A stretch of 42,160 bases of DNA from JAZTYK01 sp045636925 (GCA_045636925.1 JAZTYK010000029.1:1-42160), one strand, 5' to 3'; positions 7,378 through 15,702 are shown, counted from the first letter of the stretch. Notes: generated by a model from the sequence alone, not told the origin. Numbers and translations: made by a program.

Positions 7378-8709
7378 ATGAAACTGGATTACAAACGTAC
7401 AGTACTGATTGGTTTTGCTTTCATGTCCATCCTGTGCTTCTGGCAGTTTTATGATCAGGTGATTCCCTATGTGCTGGAGAATATCTTCGGCCTGGGCACC
7501 CTGCAGGCCAACGGTATCATGTCGGTGGACAACATTCTGGCACTGTTTATGCTGCCCATGTTCGGCGCCTTGTCCGATACCACCAAGACCCGTTGGGGCA
7601 AGCGTACGCCTTACATTTTCTTTGGTACCATCGCTTCTGTCACACTGCTGGTGCTGATGGGCATTATGGTTGAGTTTGAAAAGTTCGTGCCTTTCCTGGT
7701 TTGCTTGTTCTGCATTCTGGTGGTCATGAGCATTTACCGCTCTCCTGCTGTGGCCTACATGCCTGATGTGACCCCCAAGCCCCTGCGCAGCAAGGGCAAT
7801 GCTGTGATCAATCTGGTGGGCTATATCGGTGGTATTTTTGCCACGCTGATGATGAGCCTGCTTCTGACCAGCCAAAAGAATGCAGACGGCAGCAGCGGCT
7901 ACCAGGCCGACCAGTCCTTCCTGCCCATATTCCTGGTTGTGGCAGCCTTTATGCTGGTATCCGTGCTGGTGATGTTCTTTACCATCAACGAGAACAAGCT
8001 GCTGGAAGAGACTGCTGAAGAAATGGAACGGGATCGCGAGCAGGAGATCGAAGAAGAAAGAGCAAAGGCTGGCAACAAGAAGATCAAGCTGCCTCCCGAT
8101 GTTATGCGCAGTTTGGTGCTGATTCTGGTGTCGGTATTCCTGTGGTTTATGGCATATAATGCCGTTACGACTGCATTCTCCCGCTACTGCGTCAATGTTT
8201 GGGGCACTGATCTGGGAACGTCTGCCGGATATCTGACGGTGGCCACTGTGGCAGCAATCGTAGCCTTCGTGCCTCTGGGATTCCTCTCCGGCAAGCTGGG
8301 CAGAAAAAAGACCGTGCTGCTGGGCATTGTGATGATGACGGTGTGCTACCTGTGCGCCTGTTTCATCGGCAAGCCCTCTGTCATCATGTATGTACTCTTT
8401 GGTGTGGTCGGTATCGGCTGGGCTGCCATTAACGTGAACTCTTTCCCCATGGTGGTGGAAATGAGCAGCAGCGGCGATGTGGGTCGCTATACCGGTCTGT
8501 ACTATACCTTCTCTATGGCGGCGCAGATCGTAACCCCGTTGCTCAGCGCACTGCTGATCGATACGTTAGGCATGGGCTATCGGGTACTGTTCCCCTATGC
8601 AGTGCTGTTCAGCGTTTTGGCTTTCTGTACCATGTCTCAAGTTCGACATGGCGACACCAAGCCTGTGGCGCCCAAGAGTGCACTTGAAATGTTCGACACT
8701 GCAGACTAA
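7378..8709 (+). CDS. MFS transporter of the GPH/sugar-cation symporter type
   Basis: This 443-residue protein has about 12 hydrophobic helices and a long charged central loop (EETAEEMERDREQEIEEERA) between the two six-helix halves. The motif SDTTKTRWGKRTPY in the loop after helix 2 is typical of the glycoside-pentoside-hexuronide and sucrose symporter branch of the major facilitator superfamily. A sugar or glycoside substrate with cation symport is therefore likely, but the exact substrate cannot be read. I chose ATG 7378 (MKLDYKRT) for its position at the conserved start; ATG 7351 is an alternative with a weaker site. It is transcribed alone, with its own promoter and terminator, and no glycosidase is adjacent. 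Confidence 0.85.
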   Translation: MKLDYKRTVLIGFAFMSILCFWQFYDQVIPYVLENIFGLGTLQANGIMSVDNILALFMLPMFGALSDTTKTRWGKRTPYIFFGTIASVTLLVLMGIMVEFEKFVPFLVCLFCILVVMSIYRSPAVAYMPDVTPKPLRSKGNAVINLVGYIGGIFATLMMSLLLTSQKNADGSSGYQADQSFLPIFLVVAAFMLVSVLVMFFTINENKLLEETAEEMERDREQEIEEERAKAGNKKIKLPPDVMRSLVLILVSVFLWFMAYNAVTTAFSRYCVNVWGTDLGTSAGYLTVATVAAIVAFVPLGFLSGKLGRKKTVLLGIVMMTVCYLCACFIGKPSVIMYVLFGVVGIGWAAINVNSFPMVVEMSSSGDVGRYTGLYYTFSMAAQIVTPLLSALLIDTLGMGYRVLFPYAVLFSVLAFCTMSQVRHGDTKPVAPKSALEMFDTAD

Positions 8710-8732
8710 ATATTTCGGCGTAAGGTGTTTGG

Positions 8733-8761
8733 CCCGGCGGAGTCTTCCGCCGGGTCTTTTT
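8733..8761 (+). terminator. Rho-independent terminator of the MFS gene
   Basis: A 9-bp GC-rich stem CCCGGCGGA / TCCGCCGGG (8733-8741 and 8746-8754) with a 4-base loop is followed by TCTTTTT. Confidence 0.9.
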
Positions 8762-8847
8762 ATGCCATTTTTGGAGAAAAGTGGTTAAAAGGGGGTAAAA
8801 TGCTGTGCGGAAGACGGGAAAAACGCTGATTTGTAACCAATTTGAAA

Positions 8848-8876
8848 TTGCTATTATGGTTTCTTTTTGCTATACT
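8848..8876 (+). promoter_or_regulatory. Probable promoter of the VanW-domain gene
   Basis: TTGCTA (8848-8853) and TATACT (8871-8876) have a 17-base spacer and would give a leader of about 77 bases before ATG 8960. Confidence 0.6.
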
Positions 8877-8959
8877 GTAGCGTAGACATAAAAGCAAGAG
8901 CGCAATTTGCGCCAATCGTTCTGTTGCTGATACGGGCGGCAGAATATAGGAGGAACCAT

Positions 8960-10717
8960 ATGAGCAAACATACCAATAAAGCGGGTGTCCGTGTGGAAAA
9001 GGCGGTGGCTACCCGGAGCCGGCGGAAACTGGCCGGTCTTGCGGCGGCAGGCGCTGCTGCAGTGCTGGTAGTGGCATTTGCTGTATTTGCGGTTTGGCTG
9101 CTGCAGGATAACACGATTTACCAAGGCGTACATGTGGGAACGGTGGATGTCAGCGGCATGAGTCGCAGGCAGGCTATGGATGCCGTTACCGCGCAGTACG
9201 GAGGCAGCGCCGCACAGCAGGATCTGATCATCAAAGTAGGCGATAAGAGTTTTACCCTGTCTGCAAAAGAATGTCCTGTGAGCTATGATCTGGAACGTGC
9301 GGTTACCGCGGCATGCCAGTACGGACGCGACGGCAACCTGTTCAGCCGCATCGCAAAGGTCTGGAAGGCACGCAACAGTGGCGCCAGTGTAGAACTGCCC
9401 CTGAATGTGGACGATGTGACCCTGCTGAAGCAGATGGAAGCCATTGCCCAGGCCGTGAAGGTGGATTACCGTCCTTCCGGCTACACCTATGAAAACGGCG
9501 AACTGAAAGTGGATAAGGGCGCTGCCGGCTACGGTATCGAAGTCACCAAGCTGACCGGTGCCGTACGTGAAAATCTGATGGCCGGTAAGACCGAAGCGGT
9601 GGAAATGCCTTTGGGCATGGAACAGCCCCTGCCTTTAGACTGGGATGCTTTGGCAGCTTTGGTGAAGACCGAGGTGCGCGAGCCCAGTCTGGATCTGCAG
9701 AAGGATCCTACCGGCAACACCGTTCTTCCCGGTGTGCCCGGCAGAACCCTGGATGTGGTTGCGGCAAAGGCCATGGTAGAGGCATCGGAGGGGCCTGTGT
9801 CGGTGCCTATTCTGACGGTTGACCCTGTTATGAAAGATACCGATTTGAAGGCGATGCTGTTCCGTGATGTGCTGGGCACCGCTACCACCAGTCTATCTAC
9901 CAGCAGCAATAACCGTACCACCAATGTCAAACTGGCAGCAGACTTCTGCAACAACACCGTGCTGATGCCCGGAGAGGTGTTTTCCTATAACACGACTGTA
10001 GGTCCTCGTACTGCCGAGCGAGGATTTAAGAAAGCTTCGGTATATGTGGGTTCTACCGTGCAGGACGGTTTGGGCGGCGGCATTTGCCAGACCAGCTCGA
10101 CCCTGTACATGGCTACGGTGTTTGCGGATCTGGAGATCGTAGAGCGCTACAATCATAGCCGCGACGTGCTGTATACCCCTGACGGACAGGATGCGACTGT
10201 GGTTTGGGGCTCCAAGGATTATCGCTTCCGCAACAACACTGAGTATCCCGTACGTATTCAGGCTGCGGTCACCGGTTCCGGTAAAAACAAGGTGATTACA
10301 GTGACCATCTACGGCACCCAGACCGTTCCCGGCAAAGTGGTTAAGATGGAAACGGAGGTGCTCAGCTGGAACAAGGCGCAGCCCAAGCGTGTGCTGGATA
10401 CCAGCTTGGCTCCCGGCACCGAAAAGCAGAGCGGCGTTTGGTACCATGGCTATACCAGCCAGACCTATCGTGTTACTTATATCGATGGCGTGGAAGTTTC
10501 TCGCGTCAAAGAGGCTTATAGCAAATATACCCGGTATGACAATACTGTGACCATCCGCTACAATCCTGCGGTGGTGACGCCTGATCCCGGCACTGGCGGC
10601 GGCACTGTTGACCCCGGCGCGGGTGGCGGCACTGCTGACCCCGGCACAGGTGGCGGCACTGCTGACCCCGGCACAGGTGGCGAAACCACCGATCCCGGTA
10701 CGGGCGCCGGCGAGTAA
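8960..10717 (+). CDS. VanW-domain cell-surface protein with a C-terminal repeat tail
   Basis: This 585-residue protein has a short basic cytoplasmic N-terminus, one membrane helix (about 24-48), an extracellular part resembling the putative peptidoglycan-binding repeats often found with VanW, and a VanW domain (about 315-445) containing NNTVLMPGEVFSYN and GGGICQTSSTLY. A beta-rich C-terminal domain follows, then a low-complexity tail of five 9-residue Asp-Pro-Gly-Thr-Gly repeats. It starts at ATG 8960 behind ATAGGAGGA. VanW-domain proteins occur widely in Bacillota with poorly known function. Despite the name, nothing here suggests vancomycin resistance: no van ligase, dehydrogenase or two-component genes are near. 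It is monocistronic. A wall-associated role is inference. Confidence 0.85.
   Translation: MSKHTNKAGVRVEKAVATRSRRKLAGLAAAGAAAVLVVAFAVFAVWLLQDNTIYQGVHVGTVDVSGMSRRQAMDAVTAQYGGSAAQQDLIIKVGDKSFTLSAKECPVSYDLERAVTAACQYGRDGNLFSRIAKVWKARNSGASVELPLNVDDVTLLKQMEAIAQAVKVDYRPSGYTYENGELKVDKGAAGYGIEVTKLTGAVRENLMAGKTEAVEMPLGMEQPLPLDWDALAALVKTEVREPSLDLQKDPTGNTVLPGVPGRTLDVVAAKAMVEASEGPVSVPILTVDPVMKDTDLKAMLFRDVLGTATTSLSTSSNNRTTNVKLAADFCNNTVLMPGEVFSYNTTVGPRTAERGFKKASVYVGSTVQDGLGGGICQTSSTLYMATVFADLEIVERYNHSRDVLYTPDGQDATVVWGSKDYRFRNNTEYPVRIQAAVTGSGKNKVITVTIYGTQTVPGKVVKMETEVLSWNKAQPKRVLDTSLAPGTEKQSGVWYHGYTSQTYRVTYIDGVEVSRVKEAYSKYTRYDNTVTIRYNPAVVTPDPGTGGGTVDPGAGGGTADPGTGGGTADPGTGGETTDPGTGAGE
10580..10714 (+). repeat. 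27-bp coding tandem repeat, five units
   Basis: Five in-frame 27-base units (starting at 10580, 10607, 10634, 10661 and 10688) encode PDPGTGGGT, VDPGAGGGT, ADPGTGGGT, ADPGTGGET and TDPGTGAGE. Units three and four are nearly identical in DNA, as expected for a slippage-prone minisatellite. Confidence 0.9.
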
Positions 10718-10726
10718 AGAAACCAA

Positions 10727-10758
10727 TAAAAAACACCACCCGGCGGGTGGTGTTTTTT
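10727..10758. terminator. Bidirectional Rho-independent terminator
   Basis: The stem AAACACCACCC / GGGTGGTGTTT with a 3-base loop is flanked by an A tract on the left and a T tract on the right. It sits between the convergent VanW-domain and spoIIP genes and touches the spoIIP stop codon. Confidence 0.9.
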
Positions 10759-11867
10759 TATGGATTCAGCAGCATATCCGCCAAGGTATCGGCAAACAGG
10801 CGCGCAGCGGTCAGTGCTTCTTGTATGGTGTTACCGCAGGTGCCTACTTCCACCAGCATACTGCCGGTGGTCATGTGTTGGTTGTATCGCCCGGCACGGA
10901 AACTCATGGGACGCATGATGCTGGGATAGGCGGTGTTCAGGGCGTGGTGCAGCTGCACCTGAAAGGTTGCATTTTGCTTCCAGTTGGGGTGCCGCAGATT
11001 GCCTCCGTCAGTGCCGGTCACCAGCATCAGCTGGGCGCAGGGACTACCTTCAATCTGAGCTACGGTTTTGTATACTTTGTTTCCCTCCATCAGTGCGTCC
11101 CGGTGCACATCGATGACCAGCTTAATGGAAGGGTATTTTTTCAACCAAGCCTTGATGTCTGTTAAAGCACGGTTATAGGCGCCGTTATAGGCGGGGTAAT
11201 CGTGCAGCTGCGTGGAATGTACGGTGCCGATCCCGCGATCGTTTAACAAGCGGGTGATCTCTTCTCCGATGCGCAGCACATTTTGCTGGCTGTCCAGGGT
11301 TCGATAGCTGCCGCTGGCGGTGTATTTGTCGCTGCCGCTGGGCGTGTATGCTTCGGTTCCGTGGGTGTGCACAATCAGTACCTGGGGCTTTGAAGCATCA
11401 CTTTTGGTTATCGATACCGGGTTTTTCGCACGCAGCAAAGCGGCGGTGTCGATGACGTAATCGGTGAGATTCTTGATATAGACCCGCCCGGGATCGTAAG
11501 AGTTGCCACCGCCGGTAATCGTTACAGCTTCTGCGGTATTCTGATCGGTGAGAGAACCGCTGCTTGTGGGCGGCGGTGCTGCACTGTCACTGTCGTCAGG
11601 TTCGATGGATTCCCATAGATCATCCGGGTGAAAGTCGGGCGGTGACATGGTTGGAGAGTCGGTGGCAGGTAAATCAAAAAGTGGTTGGCTTGCGGAAAAC
11701 AACTGAGAGAGTTTTGCGCCCCACCCTGCAAGTCCATGTTCCATGATCCGGGATACACCGGCGGCCTGCAACAGTAAAACAAATGCGGCAAGTACCAATG
11801 CTGTAACGGGAATCAGATACCGACGGCAAGGGTAACGGCTTCGTCGTCGGTGTGCGCGGTAAAACAT
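10758..11867 (-). CDS. spoIIP: Stage II sporulation protein P, peptidoglycan hydrolase for engulfment
   Basis: This 369-residue SpoIIP is an amidase and endopeptidase. It acts with SpoIID and SpoIIM to thin septal peptidoglycan and move the mother-cell membrane around the forespore. The N-terminus is basic, followed by one membrane helix (about 18-37) and a Pro/Ser/Asp-rich linker (about 66-110). The catalytic domain has VHTHGTEAY (H167, H169, E172), DVHRDA (H255) and LVEVG (E340). I chose ATG 11867 because AAAGGGGGTG precedes it at good spacing; an in-frame ATG at 11909 lacks such a site. It lies 52 bases after gpr, in the classic gpr-spoIIP order, and is expected to be transcribed with it. 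Confidence 0.95.
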   Translation of the reverse strand: MFYRAHRRRSRYPCRRYLIPVTALVLAAFVLLLQAAGVSRIMEHGLAGWGAKLSQLFSASQPLFDLPATDSPTMSPPDFHPDDLWESIEPDDSDSAAPPPTSSGSLTDQNTAEAVTITGGGNSYDPGRVYIKNLTDYVIDTAALLRAKNPVSITKSDASKPQVLIVHTHGTEAYTPSGSDKYTASGSYRTLDSQQNVLRIGEEITRLLNDRGIGTVHSTQLHDYPAYNGAYNRALTDIKAWLKKYPSIKLVIDVHRDALMEGNKVYKTVAQIEGSPCAQLMLVTGTDGGNLRHPNWKQNATFQVQLHHALNTAYPSIMRPMSFRAGRYNQHMTTGSMLVEVGTCGNTIQEALTAARLFADTLADMLLNP

Positions 11868-11919
11868 CGGCAGCACCCCCTTTCGTACATAACTTATGCG
11901 TGCAGCCACAAGGGTATGC

Positions 11920-12750
11920 TTAGCAAAGAAATGCGTCCAGTTCTTCGGGGGTCAATTCGCCCTGCAGCGCCATATCGGTGGCATAGCCCAGGACGCGGGC
12001 GCACTTGCCAACGATCAGGTCAATGTCGGTAGGGGTCATCAGCAGGGGATGTTGATCGGTTCCGCCGGCGATGACGGTGGGCATACCGGCGGCGATAACG
12101 GGCACACCCAACACTGCCTCTGTCAAAGCCTCCCGATGGTTTCCGGCACCACTGCCTGGGGCGATGCCGGTGTCGGAAAACTGAAAGCTGGTGCATAGCC
12201 GATCGGCTTCTGCGGCACAAAGCGCGTCAATGGCTAAAACGGCGGCGGGTTGCAGCTGATGCACAAGGGCGCGGGCAATCTCGCCGGTTTCTATACCGGT
12301 GATGCCCAAAACACCGGGTGCCAGCGCACACATGGGGCGCATATGCCCAAAGGTCTCGGGCATCGCCTGCCGCAGATGGCGCGTGACAATCAGATGATCC
12401 ATAACAGCGCTGCCCAGCCGGTCGGGGGTGATGTTGCGGTTTCCCAGCCCTAACACCAGCACGGTGCCCGAGGGCGGCAGAAGTTCCCGCAGCAGGACCG
12501 CAAGCTCCCGGGCGGCGGTATGAATCCAGCGACTGTCGGAAAGCGTAAGGCTGGGGCATGTGGCAGTAAGATAACGTCCGCAAGGTTTGCATAGTTCCCG
12601 GGCAGCGTTGTCGGTGTCAACGTGCAGGTCGCAAATGGAAAATATATCCTGTGCATAGCGATGCAGCCGTACACCGTCGTGATCCCTTCCCTGGGAAAGA
12701 CGGTAGTGCTGGTGGCTTTCTTCTGCCAAATCGGTGCGAAAATGCGGCAT
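11920..12750 (-). CDS. gpr: Germination protease GPR, degrading small acid-soluble spore proteins
   Basis: This 276-residue germination endopeptidase (family A25) degrades DNA-protecting SASP proteins when spores germinate. The signature RTDLAEE is at residues 5-11, with DHDGV near the N-terminus; VLGLGNRNITPDRLG and GIGPGSGAGNHRE-like motifs follow (here DTGIAPGSGAGNHRE). ATG 12750 has AAAAGGAG 7 bases upstream. With this start only four residues precede RTDLA, much less than the roughly 15-residue propeptide of Bacillus zymogens. It is divergent from rpsT and upstream of spoIIP, as in Bacillus. Confidence 0.93.
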   Translation of the reverse strand: MPHFRTDLAEESHQHYRLSQGRDHDGVRLHRYAQDIFSICDLHVDTDNAARELCKPCGRYLTATCPSLTLSDSRWIHTAARELAVLLRELLPPSGTVLVLGLGNRNITPDRLGSAVMDHLIVTRHLRQAMPETFGHMRPMCALAPGVLGITGIETGEIARALVHQLQPAAVLAIDALCAAEADRLCTSFQFSDTGIAPGSGAGNHREALTEAVLGVPVIAAGMPTVIAGGTDQHPLLMTPTDIDLIVGKCARVLGYATDMALQGELTPEELDAFLC

Positions 12751-12779
12751 ATGCTGGCTCCTTTTGGGCGAGTTTTTCG

Positions 12780-12809
12780 TAGTTTTCGACGGAAATTTAA
12801 AAATATGCA
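12780..12809 (-). promoter_or_regulatory. Possible forespore-sigma promoter of gpr
   Basis: On the minus strand TGCATA (12804-12809) and AAAACTA (12780-12786) are 17 bases apart, about 30 bases before the gpr start. The -35 resembles the GHATR form of SigF/SigG promoters and the -10 partly fits. The assignment rests mainly on the known regulation of gpr. Confidence 0.35.
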
Positions 12810-12828
12810 AAATCTGAGAAAATAGTTC

Positions 12829-12857
12829 TTGCATTTTGAAAACAATGATGGTAAAAT
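12829..12857 (+). promoter_or_regulatory. Promoter of rpsT
   Basis: TTGCAT (12829-12834) and TAAAAT (12852-12857) have a 17-base spacer, and TGG directly precedes the -10 box (extended -10). The leader is about 33 bases. Confidence 0.8.
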
Positions 12858-12896
12858 AGTTCTGCTATAAAATGCGTTGTAAGGGAGGTCAGAATC

Positions 12897-13148
12897 GTGC
12901 CCAACATTAAGTCTGCTAAGAAGCGTGTCCTGGTTACCGAGGTTAAGAACGCTCGTAACCGTGCATTTAAGACTGCTCTGAAGACCAGCCTGAAGAAGTT
13001 TGATGCTGCTGAAGGCGAGTCCAAGCTGGTCGCTTATAAAGAAGCAGTGAAGAGTGTGGATCAGGCTGTCACCAAGGGTGTCATGCACAAGAACACCGCT
13101 GCCAGAAAGAAGAGCCAGCTCACCAAGAAGCTGAACGCTGCTCAGTAA
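12897..13148 (+). CDS. rpsT: 30S ribosomal protein S20
   Basis: This 83-residue basic, helical protein starts PNIKSAKKRVLV and ends with NTAARKKSQLTKKL, both diagnostic of S20, which binds 16S rRNA early in 30S assembly. Translation starts at GTG 12897 behind a strong AAGGGAGG site. It is monocistronic, with its own promoter and terminator, and is divergent from gpr as in Bacillus. Confidence 0.97.
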   Translation: MPNIKSAKKRVLVTEVKNARNRAFKTALKTSLKKFDAAEGESKLVAYKEAVKSVDQAVTKGVMHKNTAARKKSQLTKKLNAAQ

Positions 13149-13165
13149 TTCACCTGTGCAAAGCG

Positions 13166-13194
13166 AAGACCGTCCGTCAGGGCGGTCTTTTTTT
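13166..13194 (+). terminator. Rho-independent terminator of rpsT
   Basis: A 10-bp stem (13166-13175 with 13180-13189, one T-G pair) and a 4-base loop are followed by an uninterrupted T run. Confidence 0.92.
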
Positions 13195-13207
13195 GCTGCT
13201 TGTGTGA

Positions 13208-13236
13208 TTGCGTATGAACAGTAAATATGGTATAAT
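13208..13236 (+). promoter_or_regulatory. Promoter of mrnC-rsuA
   Basis: TTGCGT (13208-13213) and TATAAT (13231-13236) have a 17-base spacer, with TGG just before the -10 box. Confidence 0.8.
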
Positions 13237-13282
13237 AAACATTACGGATATTATCAGCCGGACATCCGGCGGGAGGAATCGT

Positions 13283-13699
13283 ATGGCAGAGTTGTTTGAA
13301 AAATCCTATACGACAGATCAGCTGCGGGCAGTGCCTGTGCTGACGCTGGCACATGTGGGAGACGGCGTTTATGAACTGTTGGCCCGCACCCGCGTGGTGG
13401 ACAGCTGCCCCGAAGGCAAGGTGGCGCAGTCCCACCGCCGTACCGTAGCGATGGTCAGTGCCGGGGCGCAAGCCAAGGCTGCCCATGTGCTGGAAGGAAT
13501 GCTGACGCCGGAAGAAACGGCGGTGTTCCACCGGGGACGTAATTGCCATGTGAACTCTGTGCCCAAACGGGCAAGCCGTGAAGAATATGCCTATGCTACT
13601 GCACTGGAAACCCTGTTGGGGTATTTGTACTTGTCCGGCCAGCGGCAGCGCATCGCGCAGCTGTGGGACGTGATCCTGGAAACTCTGGGTGAAGTCTGA
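13283..13699 (+). CDS. mrnC: Mini-ribonuclease III
   Basis: This 138-residue protein is a lone RNase III catalytic domain without a double-stranded RNA-binding domain, as in Mini-III. In Bacillus that enzyme trims 23S rRNA precursors. HVGDGVYE carries the catalytic D27, and ATALETLLGYLYL carries E109. I chose ATG 13283 behind GGGAGGA; the frame upstream runs through the promoter. Its stop overlaps the next gene's ATG by one base, so the two are translationally coupled. In many Bacillota mrnC follows cysS; here it has its own promoter instead. Confidence 0.93.
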   Translation: MAELFEKSYTTDQLRAVPVLTLAHVGDGVYELLARTRVVDSCPEGKVAQSHRRTVAMVSAGAQAKAAHVLEGMLTPEETAVFHRGRNCHVNSVPKRASREEYAYATALETLLGYLYLSGQRQRIAQLWDVILETLGEV

Positions 13700-14421
13700 T
13701 GCAGGGGCGCTTGGATAAGATTGTGTCCACGCTGGGACTCGTTACCCGCAGCGAGGCACAGGCGGCCATTCGCCGTGGAGGCGTTACCGTGGATGGTGTG
13801 CCTTGCCGGCAGCCTGCCACCAAAGTGGACTCCGGAAAACAGACCGTGATGTTGGCGGGAAAGCGCCTGCAGGGCGATGGTTTTGCTTATCTGATGCTGC
13901 ATAAGCCCGCGGGAGTACTGTCTGCTACTGAAGATAAGCACGGAGATAAAACAGTGCTGGATCTGCTGCCGGAGGCCTATCAGCGTATTGGCCTTGGTGT
14001 GGTGGGGCGGCTGGATAAGGATACCGAGGGGTTGATTCTGCTTACCGATAACGGCGAACTGAATCATCGCCTTACCTCGCCTAAATATCATGCGGACAAG
14101 CGGTATCTGGCGCGACTGGATCTGCCGGCGGATGCCCGTGATATCGCTGCCTTTGCGGAAGGCATGGATCTGGGAGATTTTACCACCATGCCTGCCTTGC
14201 TTGAGGCGGGAGAAACGCCTCTGGAGTGGTATGTTACCATTCGCGAGGGAAAGTTTCATCAGGTAAAACGCATGTTTCATGCCTGCGGCAAGGAAGTGCA
14301 GTATTTGAAACGGCTGTCTATCGGCAGCCTGCAGCTGGACGAAAATCTGGATTTGGGCGACTTTCGTCCGCTGACAGAGGATGAGATAAAGGGAATTTTT
14401 ACCATTGCTGGTATTTTATGA
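13699..14421 (+). CDS. 16S rRNA pseudouridine synthase, RsuA/RluB/RluE family
   Basis: This 240-residue enzyme has an N-terminal S4 RNA-binding domain (MQGRLDKIVSTLGL, about 1-55) and a catalytic domain with the family motif GRLDKDTEGL, in which D106 is the catalytic aspartate. It converts one uridine of rRNA to pseudouridine. The length and the S4 domain suit RsuA, which acts on 16S rRNA, but RluB/RluE-like specificity cannot be excluded. It overlaps mrnC by one base, and both serve rRNA maturation. Confidence 0.9.
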   Translation: MQGRLDKIVSTLGLVTRSEAQAAIRRGGVTVDGVPCRQPATKVDSGKQTVMLAGKRLQGDGFAYLMLHKPAGVLSATEDKHGDKTVLDLLPEAYQRIGLGVVGRLDKDTEGLILLTDNGELNHRLTSPKYHADKRYLARLDLPADARDIAAFAEGMDLGDFTTMPALLEAGETPLEWYVTIREGKFHQVKRMFHACGKEVQYLKRLSIGSLQLDENLDLGDFRPLTEDEIKGIFTIAGIL

Positions 14422-14463
14422 AAGATTTTCGGTAAAATTCACAAAAAAATTTGTTTTTTCTTG

Positions 14464-14492
14464 TTGAAAAAAACCAAAAGATGATGTAAAAT
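14464..14492 (+). promoter_or_regulatory. Promoter of the PucR/CdaR-type regulator gene
   Basis: TTGAAA (14464-14469) and TAAAAT (14487-14492) have a 17-base spacer in an A/T-rich intergenic stretch, about 50 bases before the start. Confidence 0.65.
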
Positions 14493-14543
14493 ACACATAA
14501 GCATTTCAAGAGATTTATCTAAAATAACCAAAGGGTGAGTGGA

Positions 14544-15629
14544 ATGGCGGCAAGATTGTTCCAGAGCATTTTGCTGGAGATTAAAAACAAGGTATCTTTT
14601 GTCATGGGTATCGTGGATGCCCAGGGTAATATCGTATCCTGCACCGAGTTGCGGCACATTGGGGAAGTGTTGCCTTGCGGTGAGGAGTTTATTGAAAGCG
14701 GCGCAGAAAGCGGTGAGGCCGATGGCTATACTTTCTGCAAGCTGGACAACAGTGAGAATGGTGCACGGTATGCTGTGTTTGCACAGGAGACCAGCGAGTC
14801 TGCCTATCTGGCCTGCAGCATTACTGCGGTTGCCATCAGCAACAGCAAGTCGCTGTACGACGAAAAGCATGACAAGCAGACTTTTGTCAAAAAGATCATT
14901 TTGGACAATATTCTGCCCGGCGACATTTATACCAAGAGCCGGGAGATGCAGTTCCAGAATGAGGCCAAGCGCATTGTGTACCTGATTCGTACGCAGGAGC
15001 GTCGTGATGTGGCACTGGTAGACATGCTGCAGCGGATGTTCCCTGACCGTCAGAAGGACTTTGCGGTCACCATCAACGAGCGTGAAGTGGTACTGGTGAA
15101 GGAACTGAAGACCGGTGACGCTCGCGAGGTCAATCGCATTGCCAAGGAAATTGACGATGCAGTGGGTCAGGACATGGATGCCGAACACGTGCTGGGTATC
15201 GGCGGTCTTGCGCACACCCTGAAAGACATCGCCCGATCCTTTAAAGAAGCACAGGTGGCTGTGGACATCGGCAATGTCTTCGATGAAAACATCACCATCA
15301 TGAACTATGAGAACCTGGGTATCGGCCGTCTGATTTATCAGTTGCCCACGACCTTGTGTGAGATGTTCCTGTCCGAAGTTTTCCGCAAGGGAAGCATTGA
15401 GTCTCTGGATGAAGAAACCCTCTTTACCATTCAGAAATTCTTCGAAAACAGCCTGAACGTGTCTGAAACTTCCCGCAAGCTGTTCGTACACAGAAACACC
15501 CTGGTTTATCGTCTGGAGAAAATCAAAAAAATCACCGGTCTTGACCTGCGTGAGTTTGACAATGCCATCGTGCTGAAGGTAGCGCTGATGGTTAAGAAGT
15601 ACCTGAAATCCAGAGAAAATTACATCTAA
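14544..15629 (+). CDS. PucR/CdaR-type transcriptional regulator
   Basis: This 361-residue protein ends in a PucR-type helix-turn-helix (about 295-355) with NVSETSRKLFVHRNTLVYRLEKI, the signature shared by PucR, CdaR and related activators. The N-terminal half resembles a small-molecule sensor with no clear match. The middle (DVALVDMLQRMFPDRQKDF onward) fits the nucleotide-cyclase-like GGDEF-derived domain often found in these proteins. I chose ATG 14544 because AAGGGTGAG lies 5 bases upstream; GTG 14535 is possible. It is monocistronic and not next to a purine or sugar-diacid pathway, so its effector and targets are unknown. It may regulate the envelope genes that follow, but that is only inference. 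Confidence 0.85.
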   Translation: MAARLFQSILLEIKNKVSFVMGIVDAQGNIVSCTELRHIGEVLPCGEEFIESGAESGEADGYTFCKLDNSENGARYAVFAQETSESAYLACSITAVAISNSKSLYDEKHDKQTFVKKIILDNILPGDIYTKSREMQFQNEAKRIVYLIRTQERRDVALVDMLQRMFPDRQKDFAVTINEREVVLVKELKTGDAREVNRIAKEIDDAVGQDMDAEHVLGIGGLAHTLKDIARSFKEAQVAVDIGNVFDENITIMNYENLGIGRLIYQLPTTLCEMFLSEVFRKGSIESLDEETLFTIQKFFENSLNVSETSRKLFVHRNTLVYRLEKIKKITGLDLREFDNAIVLKVALMVKKYLKSRENYI

Positions 15630-15659
15630 GTGACCGCTGTGGCGGCCATTTGGTCTGCC

Positions 15660-15702
15660 GCAATGTGGGCACAGGACTCCCTGTGCCCATTGCGTGTTTT
15701 AA
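15660..15702 (+). terminator. Rho-independent terminator after the PucR-type gene
   Basis: The stem TGGGCACAG / CTGTGCCCA with a further GCAA/TTGC pairing (two-base bulge) is followed by GTGTTTTAAT, with a second T run at 15711-15717. Confidence 0.75.

Noticed and set aside
8960..10717. Vancomycin-resistance gene
   Set aside because: Only the VanW domain is shared; no vanH, ligase, vanX or VanRS genes are present, and VanW domains are common in susceptible Bacillota.
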